Part shown: positions 22,350 through 34,764 of the stretch, one piece after another
How the letters are laid out: each line of letters opens with the position of its first letter
Position numbering within the stretch: position 1 is the stretch's first letter
Origin: Triatoma infestans
Lineage: Eukaryota > Arthropoda > Insecta > Hemiptera > Reduviidae
Length of the DNA stretch: 64,000 nucleotides
Direction of reading: 5' to 3'
NCBI GenBank assembly: GCA_011037195.1
Contig: JAAEAF010000098.1
Location: 1-64,000 of the forward strand
Made by a program: the position numbers and the translations under genes
Notes under the pieces: model-generated
What the model was told of the DNA's origin: nothing
The model's database searches: none
The model's input: the letters and a program-made list of their open reading frames with translations, nothing else

Positions 22350-23844
22350 GTAAGTTTCTAATTTTTCAGAACTTCGTATTTAAAACTGTATTTTCAATTA
22401 TATTAAATTAATAAATATTTCATATTTTTATCAATATGACAGAGGATTCCAAAAAATAAAAGTTTAGATAATAATAATAGAATTTAATAGGTTAATCTAT
22501 TTTAAGAGCAATTTCTTTGTCGGATGAAATTACAAAAGAGCTATATATTTTTTTCAATTATTTATGAAATTCGCTGCAAATCATTATAAACATAACTGGC
22601 TTTATTATGTCCGCTATTATATATCTATTTTTAAAACCTTGAAGGTCACTCAATAGCCGTTAAATTAGTGGCAAAACTTGATAATACTATAAATGAAGTT
22701 GCAGTGTAAATATATGAGGTCATTGGCATCATAATTCAACAATAGCGTATGAACCGTGCACGATATCTTAGTCAATCTTATATTTCGCTTGTAACGGAGA
22801 TTCTTTGTTCCGAGCAAAATATAACATATAATCTCCATATTCTAAAACTATTTCTACCGCTTGTATATCGAGGATCGTTTAAATCAATTGTCTGTAACAA
22901 CTAGTGACACTGATTCATAATTCTATTTCTCAATAAATAGCCAATTCTCATAAACTGCAAGCGATGATCTATCTCGATCATGAGAAAAAGAAGGTGATTT
23001 TTTTTTGTATTGTCCTTTTTTGATGTTTTCCCCCCCTTCTTGATGCGTCTTTTTTGTGTAATATTCTCATGTGGAAGACTATATCGGCTTCATACATGAC
23101 AACTTTTAGCAGTTCGTTTAGTGATCAAATTTGATAACCAGAATCTTTTCCCAGACATAACACTTTCAGAGGGACTTAGCAGAGAATAAAATCTGATACT
23201 GATAAATCGTAAATACTAGAAAAAAACAAGACTTGATTTTAGATGAGCAAACGGAATTAAAATAAAAAAATCAGATCGAAAATAAAAAATTATTTCTTGT
23301 CTTATTTAATAATAATTCCTGTTGAAATAATTAAAAGTATTCCAAATTAAAATATCTTAACTCTAAAGAAACGACACTATCAGTTATATTCAAAATACTT
23401 CCGGTTTCATGTTGAACGCTAATTTCTTATTTCCTTTCTTTCTTTCTTGGTTTAATTTATTAAAATATTAAATTAAATTTAAATAATATCACTTTTTTAT
23501 TATAAATTAGCGATATGAGAATTTAAATTTTTCTTTAGTAATGACTAAATTTAAAAACCCATTTAAATAAAAAAGAAATTATCCACTTTTCTTATCGTTT
23601 TGGAAGCCGTGGAAAAGAAAATAATTTTCCCTCTTATAATACGCTAAACTAGTTCATTTTTAGTAAATTTAGTGTTTGGTATAGCTAGAAAACTAATTAA
23701 TCATTGCATAGTGTTCAGGAAAAATTTGCAGACATCAATTCCGATTAATTCATAGAAAAGTTTACCTGTTTTAGCATTATAACAATGTCTGTTTACAAAC
23801 TTTTCCGAAAATAGTTAATTTTATGTTTATGCAATTGTTTAGGC

Positions 23845-24082
23845 ATCAGAGATAATTTCTGTGATAGCCTGCCCCTTTTTGAGGTCATTGACCTGTTTCG
23901 GTTATGACCTCAAATTATGTTTTTTGTCAAAACAGTGTGATAATATAGACTTGCCCAGAGGAAATTTATTTGATACACACAATAGGTGAACGCCCGAAAC
24001 CGGTCGTTGACTACAAAAAAAAGTAGGCTATCATGGAAAATATCTCCGATGCTTTCCAGCTATGCGGACCCAATCACAACAA
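23845..24082. mobile_element. Short inverted-arm Penelope-type element (238 bp)
   Basis: The left arm 'gataatttctgtgatagcct' and the right arm 'ggctatcatggaaaatatct' are inverted. The tail after the right arm ends 'aatcacaaca'. Imperfect flanking repeats (caattgtttaggc at 23832-23844 and caatggtttagac at 24083-24095) suggest a 13-bp target duplication. The right arm keeps GAAACCGGTC, but the CTGATGA box is lost ('aataggtgaacgccc'). Confidence 0.55.
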
Positions 24083-25369
24083 CAATGGTTTAGACATTTG
24101 GTTATTCCGTCATGTTACATTTAGTGAATATTTATTGCATACAATAATTGTTTTTTTCTGGCCGTCGAAAAAAATTTGCGAACTTTCTGCCAGCTGTTAA
24201 CCACGCTGCTTTCAGTGTCATATCAATAACCTGAAAAGTTATAATATTTTCGGTTTATTGGTTATTGAGAATTTGGTTTATAGCTCAATTAGATGTTAGA
24301 GTGACTGGCATTTGGATATACAGCCTATGATATGTTGCGGTCTTTTTCATTTCCTGTGAGGACACCTTCTCTTATTACAGCATTAAACACATGTTCGCTA
24401 CCCTTCTACTCTTGGCTATCTCCGTATTATTATAACAGTTTTCGTACAGGTGCACACATGTACTATTTCTTCGTTGTTTAATCTTATCGTCTGGAGACAC
24501 AAGGCCATCCTGAGAGGTCTTATATATCATTCCTTGACGCCAGCAAAGTGTGAAAGAAGAAACTATTTTTTTATTTCCGACTTTTCGGAATAAAACATCT
24601 GAAAAAAATCATAAACAGCCAGTATTCAAAACCAACCTCAATAAAATGGAAATACAATATTACTACTCCAGTCTTATATACTATAAGTAAAAGTAAAAAG
24701 ATAATTTAGAGAAATATGTAAATTAAATTACACATTGCTGAATTCAACGTAATTTTTACTTCTGAGAAACCCTAATATTTGCTGCTACAAGCTACAAACT
24801 CTCGCATTATTTTCAAATGAATAATTTCCAAAATTGATTAACTTCTTTTAGTGTTAGATCGATGGTAAAAAAAAGAAAGAAAGATAAACTAATTTTTTCC
24901 TCATTAATCACCAAACCCAGAGTAGCTTCCTTCCGTTGAGTTTAATATATGGAAAAGCATTCATCACAGCGTCAGCTGTTCTTATTAAAGCATCTGTGTC
25001 ATCTGTATCTACGTCAAAAAAATGAAGAATTTGCAGTAAATTAAATAAAAAATGGATGGGTGGCTGGTTTTGTTCCTGAAAAGAATATTCAGTCGGTGTA
25101 ATGGTGACGATTTGAGTGTTGAATATTGTTAAAAAGACATACTGATTTGATAGCTTGCAATATATATTTACCTTTACTTAGTAAAGAAGATATAAGTAAA
25201 GAAAAGAGAAAGAGAGGGGACGGAAAAGCGGTAGTATTGGTCAAAGGTAACTTCTTGATGCTGTATTGGTTGGAGCTGGAAGACTCTTGCTTGTTCATTT
25301 GACTTGAAGACTTCAGGTTGTTCGATCGCTTCCACGGCCGTTGTTATAACAATTAGAACTTCGGATTGA

Positions 25370-25625
25370 GGCCGTCCCAGTATTTTATTATAAACCATGT
25401 TTCGCGCACATTGCAGTAGGCTGCATCAAGGTAGTGTTGACTTGATTGCTGAATCACCACTGACAAGAAATAGGGAATCCAAAATCCTTGCCCAAGTAAA
25501 CAATTATTATGAAAGTGGTATAGAAATTGAGACAGAGGAAAACTGTTTAAATAGAGATGATGGGCTCCGACCGAGCAGAACATGGCGCTGCCCTTACTCA
25601 GGAAAAGGAAAAGAAAAAATTAATT
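25370..25625 (+). pseudogene. Penelope-like element, C-terminal coding end
   Basis: The frame 25397-25627 includes ESPLTRNRESKILAQVNNYY, then EIETEENCLNRDDGL and SRTWR. An 'AIEI...NRD(E/D)GY-x-L-S-x-(T/I)-W' ending is the usual C-terminus of the Penelope RT-GIY-YIG protein. The first about 60 bases are an inverted terminal arm ('tgtttcgcgcacattgcagt') like that at 17985-18205, so the start codon of the frame is not the gene's start. RT and the nuclease core are gone. Confidence 0.65.
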
Positions 25626-26775
25626 AACAATTACCTAGAGCGAAACAAAGCTGCAACTTTGGTAGAAGGGCATGGAAAGAAAAATTAAGCCCCACGTACT
25701 GCCTATAGTTTTTTATGTGCAAGGGGGAAGTAGGCTCCACCCCGTCTTCTGTTGGTTCTATAGCTGCAACACTATCCAGAAACCAATATGGATGAAACAT
25801 AGGTTCATAATAAATTACTGATGCGTTCTCAACACGGACACGTATAGTGTTTTACGATCTTGAGACTGATATTGCTTGTTTAGTTTAAGACTTATTTTGG
25901 CCTTGAGGATTTTGAGCTGCAGAGGCTTGTTACTTAATTCGGCAGACAATTCGAGCGCTCCAATAGCATAAGGCTTGACAGATGCATAACAACATAGAAC
26001 CTGTGTGGCTCTGATGTGCCGTAGAAATAGAATAATATAGAATCGGTACGCTGTGAGATATTACAATCTTCATTTCCGTCATATCGGTCAGTCAAGTGAT
26101 TAGATATTTTACTGCTATATATATATATTTTGTTTGAGGATTAATAATGATACTAGGACGCTGCCAAAAAAGGTTTCCGTGTATAACAATAAATTAATCA
26201 GTCACTAATGTACATACTCAATTTAAGAACCTCAATAGGTTTGTACGAACCTGTAAGGACCGATTTCCTATATTTAAAATCTCTCAGACGTCTTTTATAA
26301 TTATCTATTTAGCTCTATTTTAAAATAATAATTGAAAAATACACATCTAAATTGCTTTTTGTTTGTAATTTCATTGAAATAAACAGTAAAATTACAAACA
26401 ATTATTGTAATCATCTTGTTGCAAAGCACTTTGATTTTTATTTATAAAACTTTAATATAAAAGTTTATAATTTACATTATATTAGTTATATAAGTTCTTC
26501 TTTGTGTTTGAATGTTAATCGATTAACAATGTTAAATTTTGATTATCAATGTTGCATGTTTATATGTTTATATATTATATGTATACATATGTTGCTATAA
26601 CTTGTACTTATTTATACATTTCTTCATATGCTCCAATGATATTTCTCCATTCAAACAGCTGATCAAGCTTTATTTCCAAAATTTTACCGGAAGCATAAAT
26701 GAACTAATTGAATTTTCAACTATTGTGTCAATTATTTACTGAAATTATAATATAAAATTTGTTAAATCAATTTTT

Positions 26776-27010
26776 GGGATTAGCTCAGGGGTGTTGCGCA
26801 CTGGACACCCACGCGGAAGTCACGGGTTCGAGTCCAGCAGTGCTGCCCTTAGACTTTCTGTTCCTAGAAGCTTCTACAGCTTACTGTCCGGTGATGGATA
26901 GTGTTGTCTGTAACGAAAGAACACTGTCTGAAGGCCCGCCGTGCACAGAGAAACCTCCATGTTTGAGAAAGCGCCATGACCATACATGTTGACCCTCCTT
27001 AAATTAAAAT
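26776..27010 (+). repeat. SINE-A (tRNA-derived)
   Basis: The head 'TTAGCTCAGGGGTGTTGCGC' (A box) and 'GGGTTCGAGTCC' (B box) is followed by the family body ('agcttctacagcttactgtc', 'gatggatagtgttgtctg') and an A-rich tail with 'aataaataaataa'. The 77-codon frame across it is not a gene. Confidence 0.8.
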
Positions 27011-28182
27011 ACTAATAAATAAATAATTTGCCTTAAGTAAAAACCCAGACTGATATTTACTTTGGAAATTTTGTCACAATAAAGCCCCGATATTTCTTTA
27101 ACCTTCCGCCAGTTCGCGTTGCCATTTTTAATTATGGTAGAAGTTCAGCATCCTTATTTTGAATGTAAAACAGCTTTATTAATGAACCCTAAAGAATAAA
27201 TCAAGTTTCTGAGTAACTATTAATGTAAGACAGAATGATATACTGAATAAATTTAACTCCTATACAGATTGAAAAGTTTAGTGTAGACAGTAGTTTTATG
27301 CACATAAACCAATCAGTAAAACTGAAATCTGAACTTTTTCTGAACCGATTAAATTAATTACCAAATGTTTAGATCGATTTATATGATATAATGATTGAAT
27401 CGTTCTGAAACATCGCAGTCTATATGGTTATTGGCATAAACTGATGATGAATTTTATGGATATTTATCACTAATATGTTTTCCTTGTGATTTAAAAGAAA
27501 GTGCTTTTTTCTTTCTTTTTAATAAGAAAATGCTTTGTACTTTATAAGAGAGTAAAACACTGTCGTTTCAGAAAATGTAACCCATTACCAGAACTCACAA
27601 AATCAAACTCGAAAAATATTTGAAATAAAAGTGTTAGACACCACTATATATTGGTAAAATTGTAGCGAGTTTGAGAGAAAATTCATTAGAAACATTTTTT
27701 GGAAAATCGCATCTCTGTGATTTTTCGTATTCACACGAATTTATCTCTCACCGCTCCCTATCTCTGTAGTGCTTTCTCATAGAAGAGACAGACTAATCTT
27801 TAGCTAATGCTTAGCTATAATAAAATTTTTGGGAAGTGTCAAAACAAGTATTTCCGTTCGAAACTCCATTTCGGAAACTCTAACACGAACGCCAAAGATA
27901 AATTCAGGCTAAAAATCTTAACAGGACATTTATCTGACCAGATTTTTCAAACCTAACCAAATCAGTAAAGTTCAGAAACAAGTATGTATAAACGAAAAGA
28001 AAGAAGAACTTGATCAGTAGTTTGAATGATAAGAGAATTAATTAAAAATAAAATAAATGAACAATAAAAATGTTCAACATAAAAAAATAATATTAAAAAA
28101 AAATAAAAAACAACAACAAGCTATAAATGTGTGGAATGTATAGTGAAAAAGCTTTTATGTTGTGTCTCTGATGTGTGTTCAG

Positions 28183-28254
28183 TTCCCAGCTCGAAACCGC
28201 CCGAAGACATTCCAACAAGACCCCGACCACATACTCTAGATAATTTTTCCGAAG
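28183..28254 (+). CDS. Host gene exon (4 of 6 seen)
   Basis: A 72-bp exon follows a 'gatgtgtgttcag' acceptor and ends GAAG|gtaaaa. Entering in phase 1 from the exon at 22190, it reads PSSKPPEDIPTRPRPHTLDN and FSE and leaves in phase 1. Its length is a multiple of three, so it could be skipped without a frameshift. An alternative acceptor at the next CAG would introduce a stop, supporting this start. Confidence 0.75.
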
Positions 28255-28793
28255 GTAAAAAAAAGCTTAGTTAAAAAGATTAATTTCAGTTTAAACTTCG
28301 TTTTTCTTTGTCATTTAAAACAGACAATGAACAACATGAAGTTTAACTAGTTAATCTTATTTTCTTTTTTCTTTTTTTTAAACAAAATAAGAAAAAAAGA
28401 ACAAAAAATGACTCCATAACATCGAGAATTATTTTATTTTTTGGCTTGTGGCGCTCTCTGCTTTAATTTTAATTTATTTTTATAGATTGTTATTAATTTT
28501 AACTTAAAAAAACAAAAAACTTCAGTCCATCTGTCCATTCATTCATCAATGCCATTCATCATTCTATCAACAAATCTTGGACCAAAAATTGTTCATGATA
28601 AACTCTAATTCAAAGTTAGGTTAGTACTGTGGTTATCTTAGATTATGGTTAGGGCTAGGTGATTTTTTGTTGTTTTTGGTTTCATTTGTGGTAACATTAC
28701 GTTAGGTTGGTTGGTTGTTTCTTCTTCTTCTATCTCTAAACTCTATTGCCTTTCGGCTTCGATACTTAGACAGTGATTGCCTCTATCCATTCT

Positions 28794-29037
28794 CACAGGG
28801 AAGGGAATAGCTACGTGGTTAGCGTACTGGACTCCCACGTGGAGGACCCAGGTTCGAGTCCAGCTGTGCTACCCTTAGATTTTTTCTTCCTAGGAGCTTC
28901 TACAGCTCACTGTCCGGTGATAGACAGTGTTTTCTGTGGCGAGAGAACACTGTCCGGAGGCCGGCAGTGCACTGAGAAGGCCCGGGCGCCAATGACCATA
29001 GATGTTGACGCGCCTTAAATTAAAAAATAGAAAAAAA
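28794..29037 (+). repeat. SINE-A, full length with target duplication
   Basis: It has a complete head (TAGCTACGTGGTTAGCGTAC; B box GGTTCGAGTCC), the family body and an A-rich 3' end. The direct repeat tatccattct lies at 28784-28793 and 29038-29047, a 10-bp target duplication. It is inserted in the RNase H remnant that continues to about 29530. This is the best reference copy of the family in the window. Confidence 0.88.
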
Positions 29038-29530
29038 TATCCATTCTAACCATTTACTTCTATCCTGGGCCAGCCTCTTCTGTCTCAGGTGTTCTGTGTA
29101 ATCAAAGCACCTAAGCCTTCATTTTTGGCCTCAACTTTGCCTCCATTAAGTTTCTTATCTTCCCTAATTCATCCCTCCTACCGAGTCTCCATCTTTCCAA
29201 CTTATGGTTCTCTTTCTCCCCCCACCAGTTGTTTTCAGTTGTGAGATGCGAATTGTGAGGTGGGGATTGTTAAAACTGCCAGCATGCGAAACCTTTTCGG
29301 TTCGTAGTTGTCCCCTAACCGTAGTCTGCCACAGTCCTGGAAATGTTCTTCACGTATGCTACCTTGACTTCCTTCTAATTTCTGTGCCCTTCTAAGAGAG
29401 ACAAGTTACTCATCCCAATGAGATGGCCTTTCCTTTCCAGAATATCGGCCATCTCATTACCTTCTAAGCCAACATTCTTGATACCTAAGAAAAGGGTTTC
29501 CAGTTGATTGTTCACCAACTTTATACAACT
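29038..29530 (-). pseudogene. Non-LTR retrotransposon RNase H remnant
   Basis: The minus-strand reading near 29446-29505 gives NVGLEGNEMADILERKG, the last catalytic motif of RNase H (H-x-G-x-x-x-N-E-x-A-D, with the His changed to Asn). Downstream sequence is degraded. The SINE at 28794 lies within it. Confidence 0.65.
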
Positions 29531-30402
29531 GAAATAAATTGTAAAAGAATGAAATTAGCTGTTCAAGTATTTTGTTTATTTTCATTTATATTTCAGCGAT
29601 TATATGATTTGTAGACATAAAAGCAGTTTTTGCGTTTATTATGAAAGATATTCAAGACAAACAAAGACAAAAGAAATTCATCTTTTTATTCTTTCTATAG
29701 ACTTCTCAAATATTGTAATTAATTTCTGAAAACGAAATATACATACATACTACTTTGTCTATACATGAAATACTAAAGTGAAAGTACCTTGACAGGACAC
29801 TAATTACGAAATATGGCAACGACTTACATTGTAAAATATATGTAATTTTTTGTTTTGTTGAATGAAATACTAGGATACTGGGTGATGTATTATAAGATTA
29901 TTTGGTATTGTAGGGTTACCTAATTGGAATTGGGATTATGCTAAATTTGGTTAAATTAAATTAATTTACTAATAACAATTACCTGAGGATTATAATGTGT
30001 ATAATCCATATTCCATATTAGCAATGGAAATTAGATTTCTACTGAATTATTACTTTTTGGCTTAATAACAAATGACTTCCACAATAAGACAACATAGGCA
30101 GCTCGGGTATGTCTGATGCTTCCAATGTCTCATGGCAATTTTTGTTTTAGACACTTTCAGTCTAAAGTTAAGAAGATTGTGATGTGAAAACGGTGTTCTG
30201 CAATTGAAAATTTGTTAATTTTTATTGAATTATCTTTCCTTCTTCAGCTTTTGTTGCAAGAAGTCAAATGTTAAGTTGATGTACTGTATGAAGAGTCAGC
30301 TTCTTTGGTGTCATTTTTTGAAAGAAGGATAAAGTTCTTCTATTGAGTCATAATTTTCTTTTGTATGGTAATAACTTAGAACTAACAATCGCTCCTAGAC
30401 CT

Positions 30403-30672
30403 CTATTGTTTTCTCCGGAATTCTTTTATCAAAAGCTCCATTTTAAAGTATGGTTTGATTTCTAAATGATTTCTTTCCGTCCTCCAGGCTGGTTCACCTT
30501 GTATAGATTTATTTCTAAACTTTCCAATTTCTTGTTCCAAACGTAATAGCCAGTAGGATTCATTTAATGATGAAATTTTCATTGGCTTCATCTCACACTC
30601 GTTGACTCTAAATTTACAAGAATTAAATACTTTACGAGAATTCGGAAAAGTCCACTTTTTTATGTTTGGAAA
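30403..30672 (-). other. Unrecognised open frame (89 codons)
   Basis: It is open from a stop at 30673-30675 to a TAG at 30403-30405. It reads like protein: WTFPNSRKVFNSCKF, then NECEMKPMKISSLNESYW, LLRLEQEIGKF and EPAWRTERNHLEIKPYF. An internal Met gives 62 codons. I recognise no family. It lies downstream, on the same strand, of the frames interrupted by the gypsy element, so it could be a further piece of that locus or chance. Confidence 0.3.
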
Positions 30673-31297
30673 CTAGCTCTTCTTGGAATCTATGGTGTGT
30701 TGTTAAGAAAATATTCCTCTCTGAGGATTCTTTTGTTCACACATTTAGAAATCAAGATTTTTGTGTGGTCTAAGCCGAAGTAAATGAAAGTCTCTATTAT
30801 ATATATATATAAAATATATATATATAATATATATACATATATATATAAATCCCTAAACTTGAATTATTATTAATAGAACTTTAAGTGACAAACTCATCCA
30901 GGATTAACTGCTCTACTCTTGTCCAATCAGATTTTAATACAATTATAAGGAAAGTATTGATCCTATTTGCACGATTTACACTTGATGGGGGACGCAAATT
31001 CAATGTTTTTATAAGGATTCTAATCCTAAACGTCTAATTGTTACTTTAAAAATAATGATAGGGGGAAAACCTATTAAAAGGTAACCCTCATATAACACGG
31101 TAAATAGGTGCCTAGAAAATGCCGTATTATGTGAAAGTGTTATATGAGATGCAGAGCCGGTACAAAAAAGGGAGTTAAGTACCGAAAACTTATTAAAAAC
31201 AAACTTTTTTCTTTGAATCGATGTAAGCAATCTCATTTTTCCCGTACGCGTACAATATGTACAACACTAAACGAAACGAAACAAAATATACTTATTT

Positions 31298-31422
31298 TCA
31301 TTTTAATAACCTTAATTGGCCGGTAATAACAACCAAGCCTTCATTTGGGTAACAATTTTCTTTCTCATCACTGTTCGGTACAAACAAACGTAAACGTTTT
31401 TTCGCTTGAATGATATCATCTT
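31298..31422 (-). pseudogene. Unrecognised frame, part 3' of gypsy insertion
   Basis: It reads DDIIQAKKRLRLFVPNSDEK, then ENCYPNEGLVVITGQLRLLK and TGA (31298-31300). It is exactly in register with the open frame ending at 36058, once the gypsy element and one copy of its 5-bp target duplication are discounted. The family is not recognised. The acidic lead-in followed by 'DDII' recalls, very weakly, the spacer before the RING of Nse2/MMS21-type SUMO ligases, but no zinc-binding residues follow. Confidence 0.45.
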
Positions 31423-31832
31423 TGTGCAAACAGTCGGGTTAACTGTAAAGTAAACTAATACTGGTCGTGAAGGAAACACTTTTATTACCATTAGTGAATA
31501 CACATACTAATATTCTTGCCTAGATGGATATTAATGGAACTTTGGCCTGTGGCCCAATGTCTTTATTTTTCCACCATCGCCACCATCGGGAAGGAGCATG
31601 TTTCGATTTCCGTTTTTCCTTGGTTAAACCTTCCATGCGGGTTCAGCTGGGGCCTCTTGAGAATATACCACCCGCACAGTTGAAGCTCGGAGAAGCGGTG
31701 GCTCGCTGAGAAGTGCTTTCTGGCTTACATTCCGAAGGCGCCTAGTATTTGAGGTAGTGGTATCTCTTGCTCATTACCAGATGGCACCACAGGGGTAGTG
31801 GTGCAAATTGACCACTAATAGATGGCACCACA
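31423..31832 (-). repeat. 3' LTR of the CsRn1-clade element
   Basis: It aligns along its length with 35650-36057 (shared 'cagtcgggttaactgtaa', 'actggtcgtgaag', 'catgtttcgatttccg', 'ttccgaaggcgcctagta'). At its right end 'gatggcaccacagg' occurs twice about 42 bp apart, leaving two possible boundaries (31814 or 31832). A C-run (about 31838-31843; polypurine on the minus strand) immediately follows the second, favouring 31832. Confidence 0.85.
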
Positions 31833-32099
31833 GGACTCCCCCCAACGCGCCGGTCATTCCGTGAGGAAACGGACGGTGCCTTTGCTGGTTCTTCCGCTCC
31901 TTGTGCGATAGGCTGGCGTAGCTACACTTACGGTAGTGTAGGGCGTCTCTGGTATTGCCGGTTGGGGGAATGAGCTGGAGGACCGGCTTTAGTTGGACCT
32001 CGTAGGGTGGTGTTAGAGCCTTTCGCAGTCCTTGAGCTCGCAGGTAAACATGTGTGCACGACTTCAGGGGGTGGGGGACGAAGATGCTCTGGGTAGAGT

Positions 32100-34700
32100 C
32101 TGGCGCTTCAGCTGGTCAAAGGACTGATATAGGTTGGTATTTGCTCGATGAGCGCTGTGGGTTCTGGTGATGTTGTGGTTCCAAGAATTCTCCCGGTAGG
32201 CGAATAGGCTGCCCGAAGACCATCTCTGCTGCGGAAACGCCCGTGCTGTCATGTAGAGTGGAACGCAGACCTAACAGTGCGATTGGCAGTCTGGTAGTCC
32301 ACGAATCGTCGCTGGATCCTGCAGTGAGGGCGGTTTTCAATGTTCTGTGCCACCTCTCTGTTTTGCCGTTTGCCTGGGTGGTACGGGGTGATTCTGGTGA
32401 GCTGGTTCCCAATAATGAGGTTAGCCTCTGGAATAGGCTGGAGTCGAACTGCCGAACCTGTTCCGTCGTTACTCGTTGAGGTAAACGAACCGCGCTACCC
32501 ATGTCGCCATGAATGCCTTCGCTACTGCTTCTGCTGTTATTTCTGCCAGAGGTACTGTTTCTGGCCAGCTGTTATACGGTCTATCATTGTGAGACAGTAC
32601 CACTTTCCTTCTGACGATGGTAGTGGGCCGATGATGCCTAAGCGCACGTGGCTGAAACGTGTTGACGCTGGAAAACTTCCCCACGGCGCTGCTGTGTGCT
32701 TGTTGATTTTACTGCGTTAGCATTGTGGGCAGGCTCGTGTCCATTTGGCAATATCTGTGTTCATTGATGGCCAGAAGTGGCGCTGCGTAAGAAGTCGTCT
32801 TGTTGCCCGTATCCCTGGGTGGCTTAGGCTGTGGAGTTGATTAAAGATCGAAAAGCGGTACTATTTTGGTAAACACGGTCTTGCTTTTCCTGTGGAGGTC
32901 TCGCAGAGGAGCTGCGTTTGTGATCCTGGTAGTGAGATCCATTTGAATTCAAGAGAAGAGAATTGCTTCAAGCTATCTGTGAAGGCGTTCTCTCGTTGGA
33001 CAGCGGCAAGTTCGTCGTGATCGTCAAGGGAGATCTCCTCTAACCGAGATAGTGCATCTGCGACACTGTTGTCCGTGCCGTCTATGTGGACGATGTTGGT
33101 CGTGAACTGGCTGATAAAGTTGAGTTGTCTCACGCTCCTGGAGGGTGCGTTCTCTGCAGTGCGAAAGTTAATGGCTTATGGTCTGTCCGAGTGATAAATT
33201 CCCTTTCTTCTAAGATGTAATGGAAGTGTTTAACTGCTAGGTAGATTGCTAACAGTTCTCGGTCATAAATAGCGTACTTGCTCTGCGTTGAGGAAAGAGC
33301 TTTTGAGTAGAACCCAAGAGGTTGCCATCTGCCTTCCTTCTTCTGTTGTAATACTGCCCCTATCCCGAGATCGGAGGCGTCGCAGTCTACGAGAGTTGGG
33401 CGTCAGCAGCCGGGTGTCCAAGCAGTACGGTGTTCTGGATGGCGGTCCTGCAAGACTCGAAGGCAGCGATTGCTTCATCTGTCCATTGAATTGGTGTTTT
33501 GCCATTCTTTTTGCCGCTCTTCAAGCAGGCGTTAAGGGGTTTTTGTATGCTGGCTGCATGTGGAATACACCTTCTGTAGAAGTTTAGCATTCCGAGGAAG
33601 CGTCGAAGTGCCTTTACTGTTGTTGGCCGTGGAAAGTTAGTTATAGCATCGGCTTTAGCGGGTATCGGGGCGATACCATTGCCTGTCACAGTATATATAC
33701 GAGAAACTGCACCTCTCGTTGCCCTAAGTTGCACTTGGAGGGGTTTAGGCTGATTCCGTGGGGGGATAGACGTTGGAATACTTGCTTCAGATTTTGCACA
33801 TGCTCTTCTTCGTTTTTTGACGCAACCAGTAGGTCGTCCAGATAGGTGAATACGAATGGTAAGTCCCAAAATATTGAGTCCATGAACCTTTGAAAACTTT
33901 ACCCGGCGTTCCGCAAGCCAAAGCACATCCTTGTGAATTCGTAGAGACTAAAGGGTGTGAGTATAGCAGTTTTTGGGATGTCTGCATCAGCGATCGGTAT
34001 CTGGAAGTACGCTCTTTCGAGGTCCAAGGTTGAGAAAATACTGGTGCCGTCCAGATTGATGTTTAAGTCTGCGATATGTGGGACGATGTATGGTCTGGTC
34101 ATTGAGTCGATGTGCAAGGGGCTGGCCCACGGGCTGCGTGATGGCCGACAGAGCCCTTCGTCGAGCATGCGTTGAAACTCTGCTTTGTATTTTGCTGGGT
34201 CGAGCGCGTGCAGACACCGGATGACCAGTTGTCTCTATGGTGTGCTTCACGTTATGTTTCACTTCTTTACGGACTGAGGCTGGACGTGTGATGTCTGGAA
34301 AACTCCTGAGAAGACGGTCGAAACTGGAGTTCCCAGGTACAGCGGATATGCTAGGCGTGTTGTCTAGGGCGGTGTGCCCAGTTGTGAAGGTGCCAGTTCC
34401 GCGGTGTACCAAGCGTTTCTTGCGAAGGTCTACCAGGAGGTCGTGAGTAGAGAGCAGGTCGGTGCCGATGATGGGTCGGTCTATGTCAGCGACAACGAAG
34501 GACCGGTTCAACCGAGATGGGAGGCGTAGGTCCAGGGTGGTGTGTCGTGTGCCGTACGTTTTTATTCTGGATCCGTTGGCGGATCTAGAGTGTGTAGGAG
34601 CTAGGCTGAATGCTGGAGCCCCTTACTTTACTTCTCGGGAGAACGTAGACTGTAGCCCCAGTGTCGACAAGAAAGGTCAGGCCAGAGGCCCGATCGCTGA
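32100..34700 (-). pseudogene. Gypsy pol: protease, RT, RNase H, integrase
   Basis: Minus-strand order: protease FLVDTGATVYVLP (about 34640-34690); RT palm text (FSTLDLERAYFQIP near 34030, FGLRNAG near 33905, YLDD at about 33833-33844, FLGMLNFYRR near 33600); RNase H (a RxLLAIYLAVKHF-like block near 33220, and DGTDNSVADALSRL at about 33040-33080); integrase (WVARF near 32495, then NGKTERWHRTLKTAL near 32350 and SAAEMVFGQPIRLPGE near 32210). RT passes through three frames between 33990 and 33686, so at least two frameshifts are present, with more in the integrase. In life it would process, copy and integrate element cDNA. Confidence 0.88.
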
Positions 34701-34764
34701 TGAAGAGGCGATATTGCTTCTTGCCTACACCAAGTTGCGCTATCCTGGGTGCCTGCCTTAGTTA

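Larger units (their letters stand above)
22350..28182 (+). other. Intron (5.8 kb)
   Basis: Contents are an inverted-arm element (23845-24082), a Penelope coding end (25370-25625) and a SINE (26776-27010). Nothing assignable is seen at 22350-23840, 24100-25360, 25630-26770 or 27010-28180; these are AT-rich with homopolymer runs. Confidence 0.6.

Noticed and set aside
26759..26992. 77-codon frame
   Set aside because: It lies entirely over a tRNA-derived SINE; a similar frame at 28773-29018 has the same cause.
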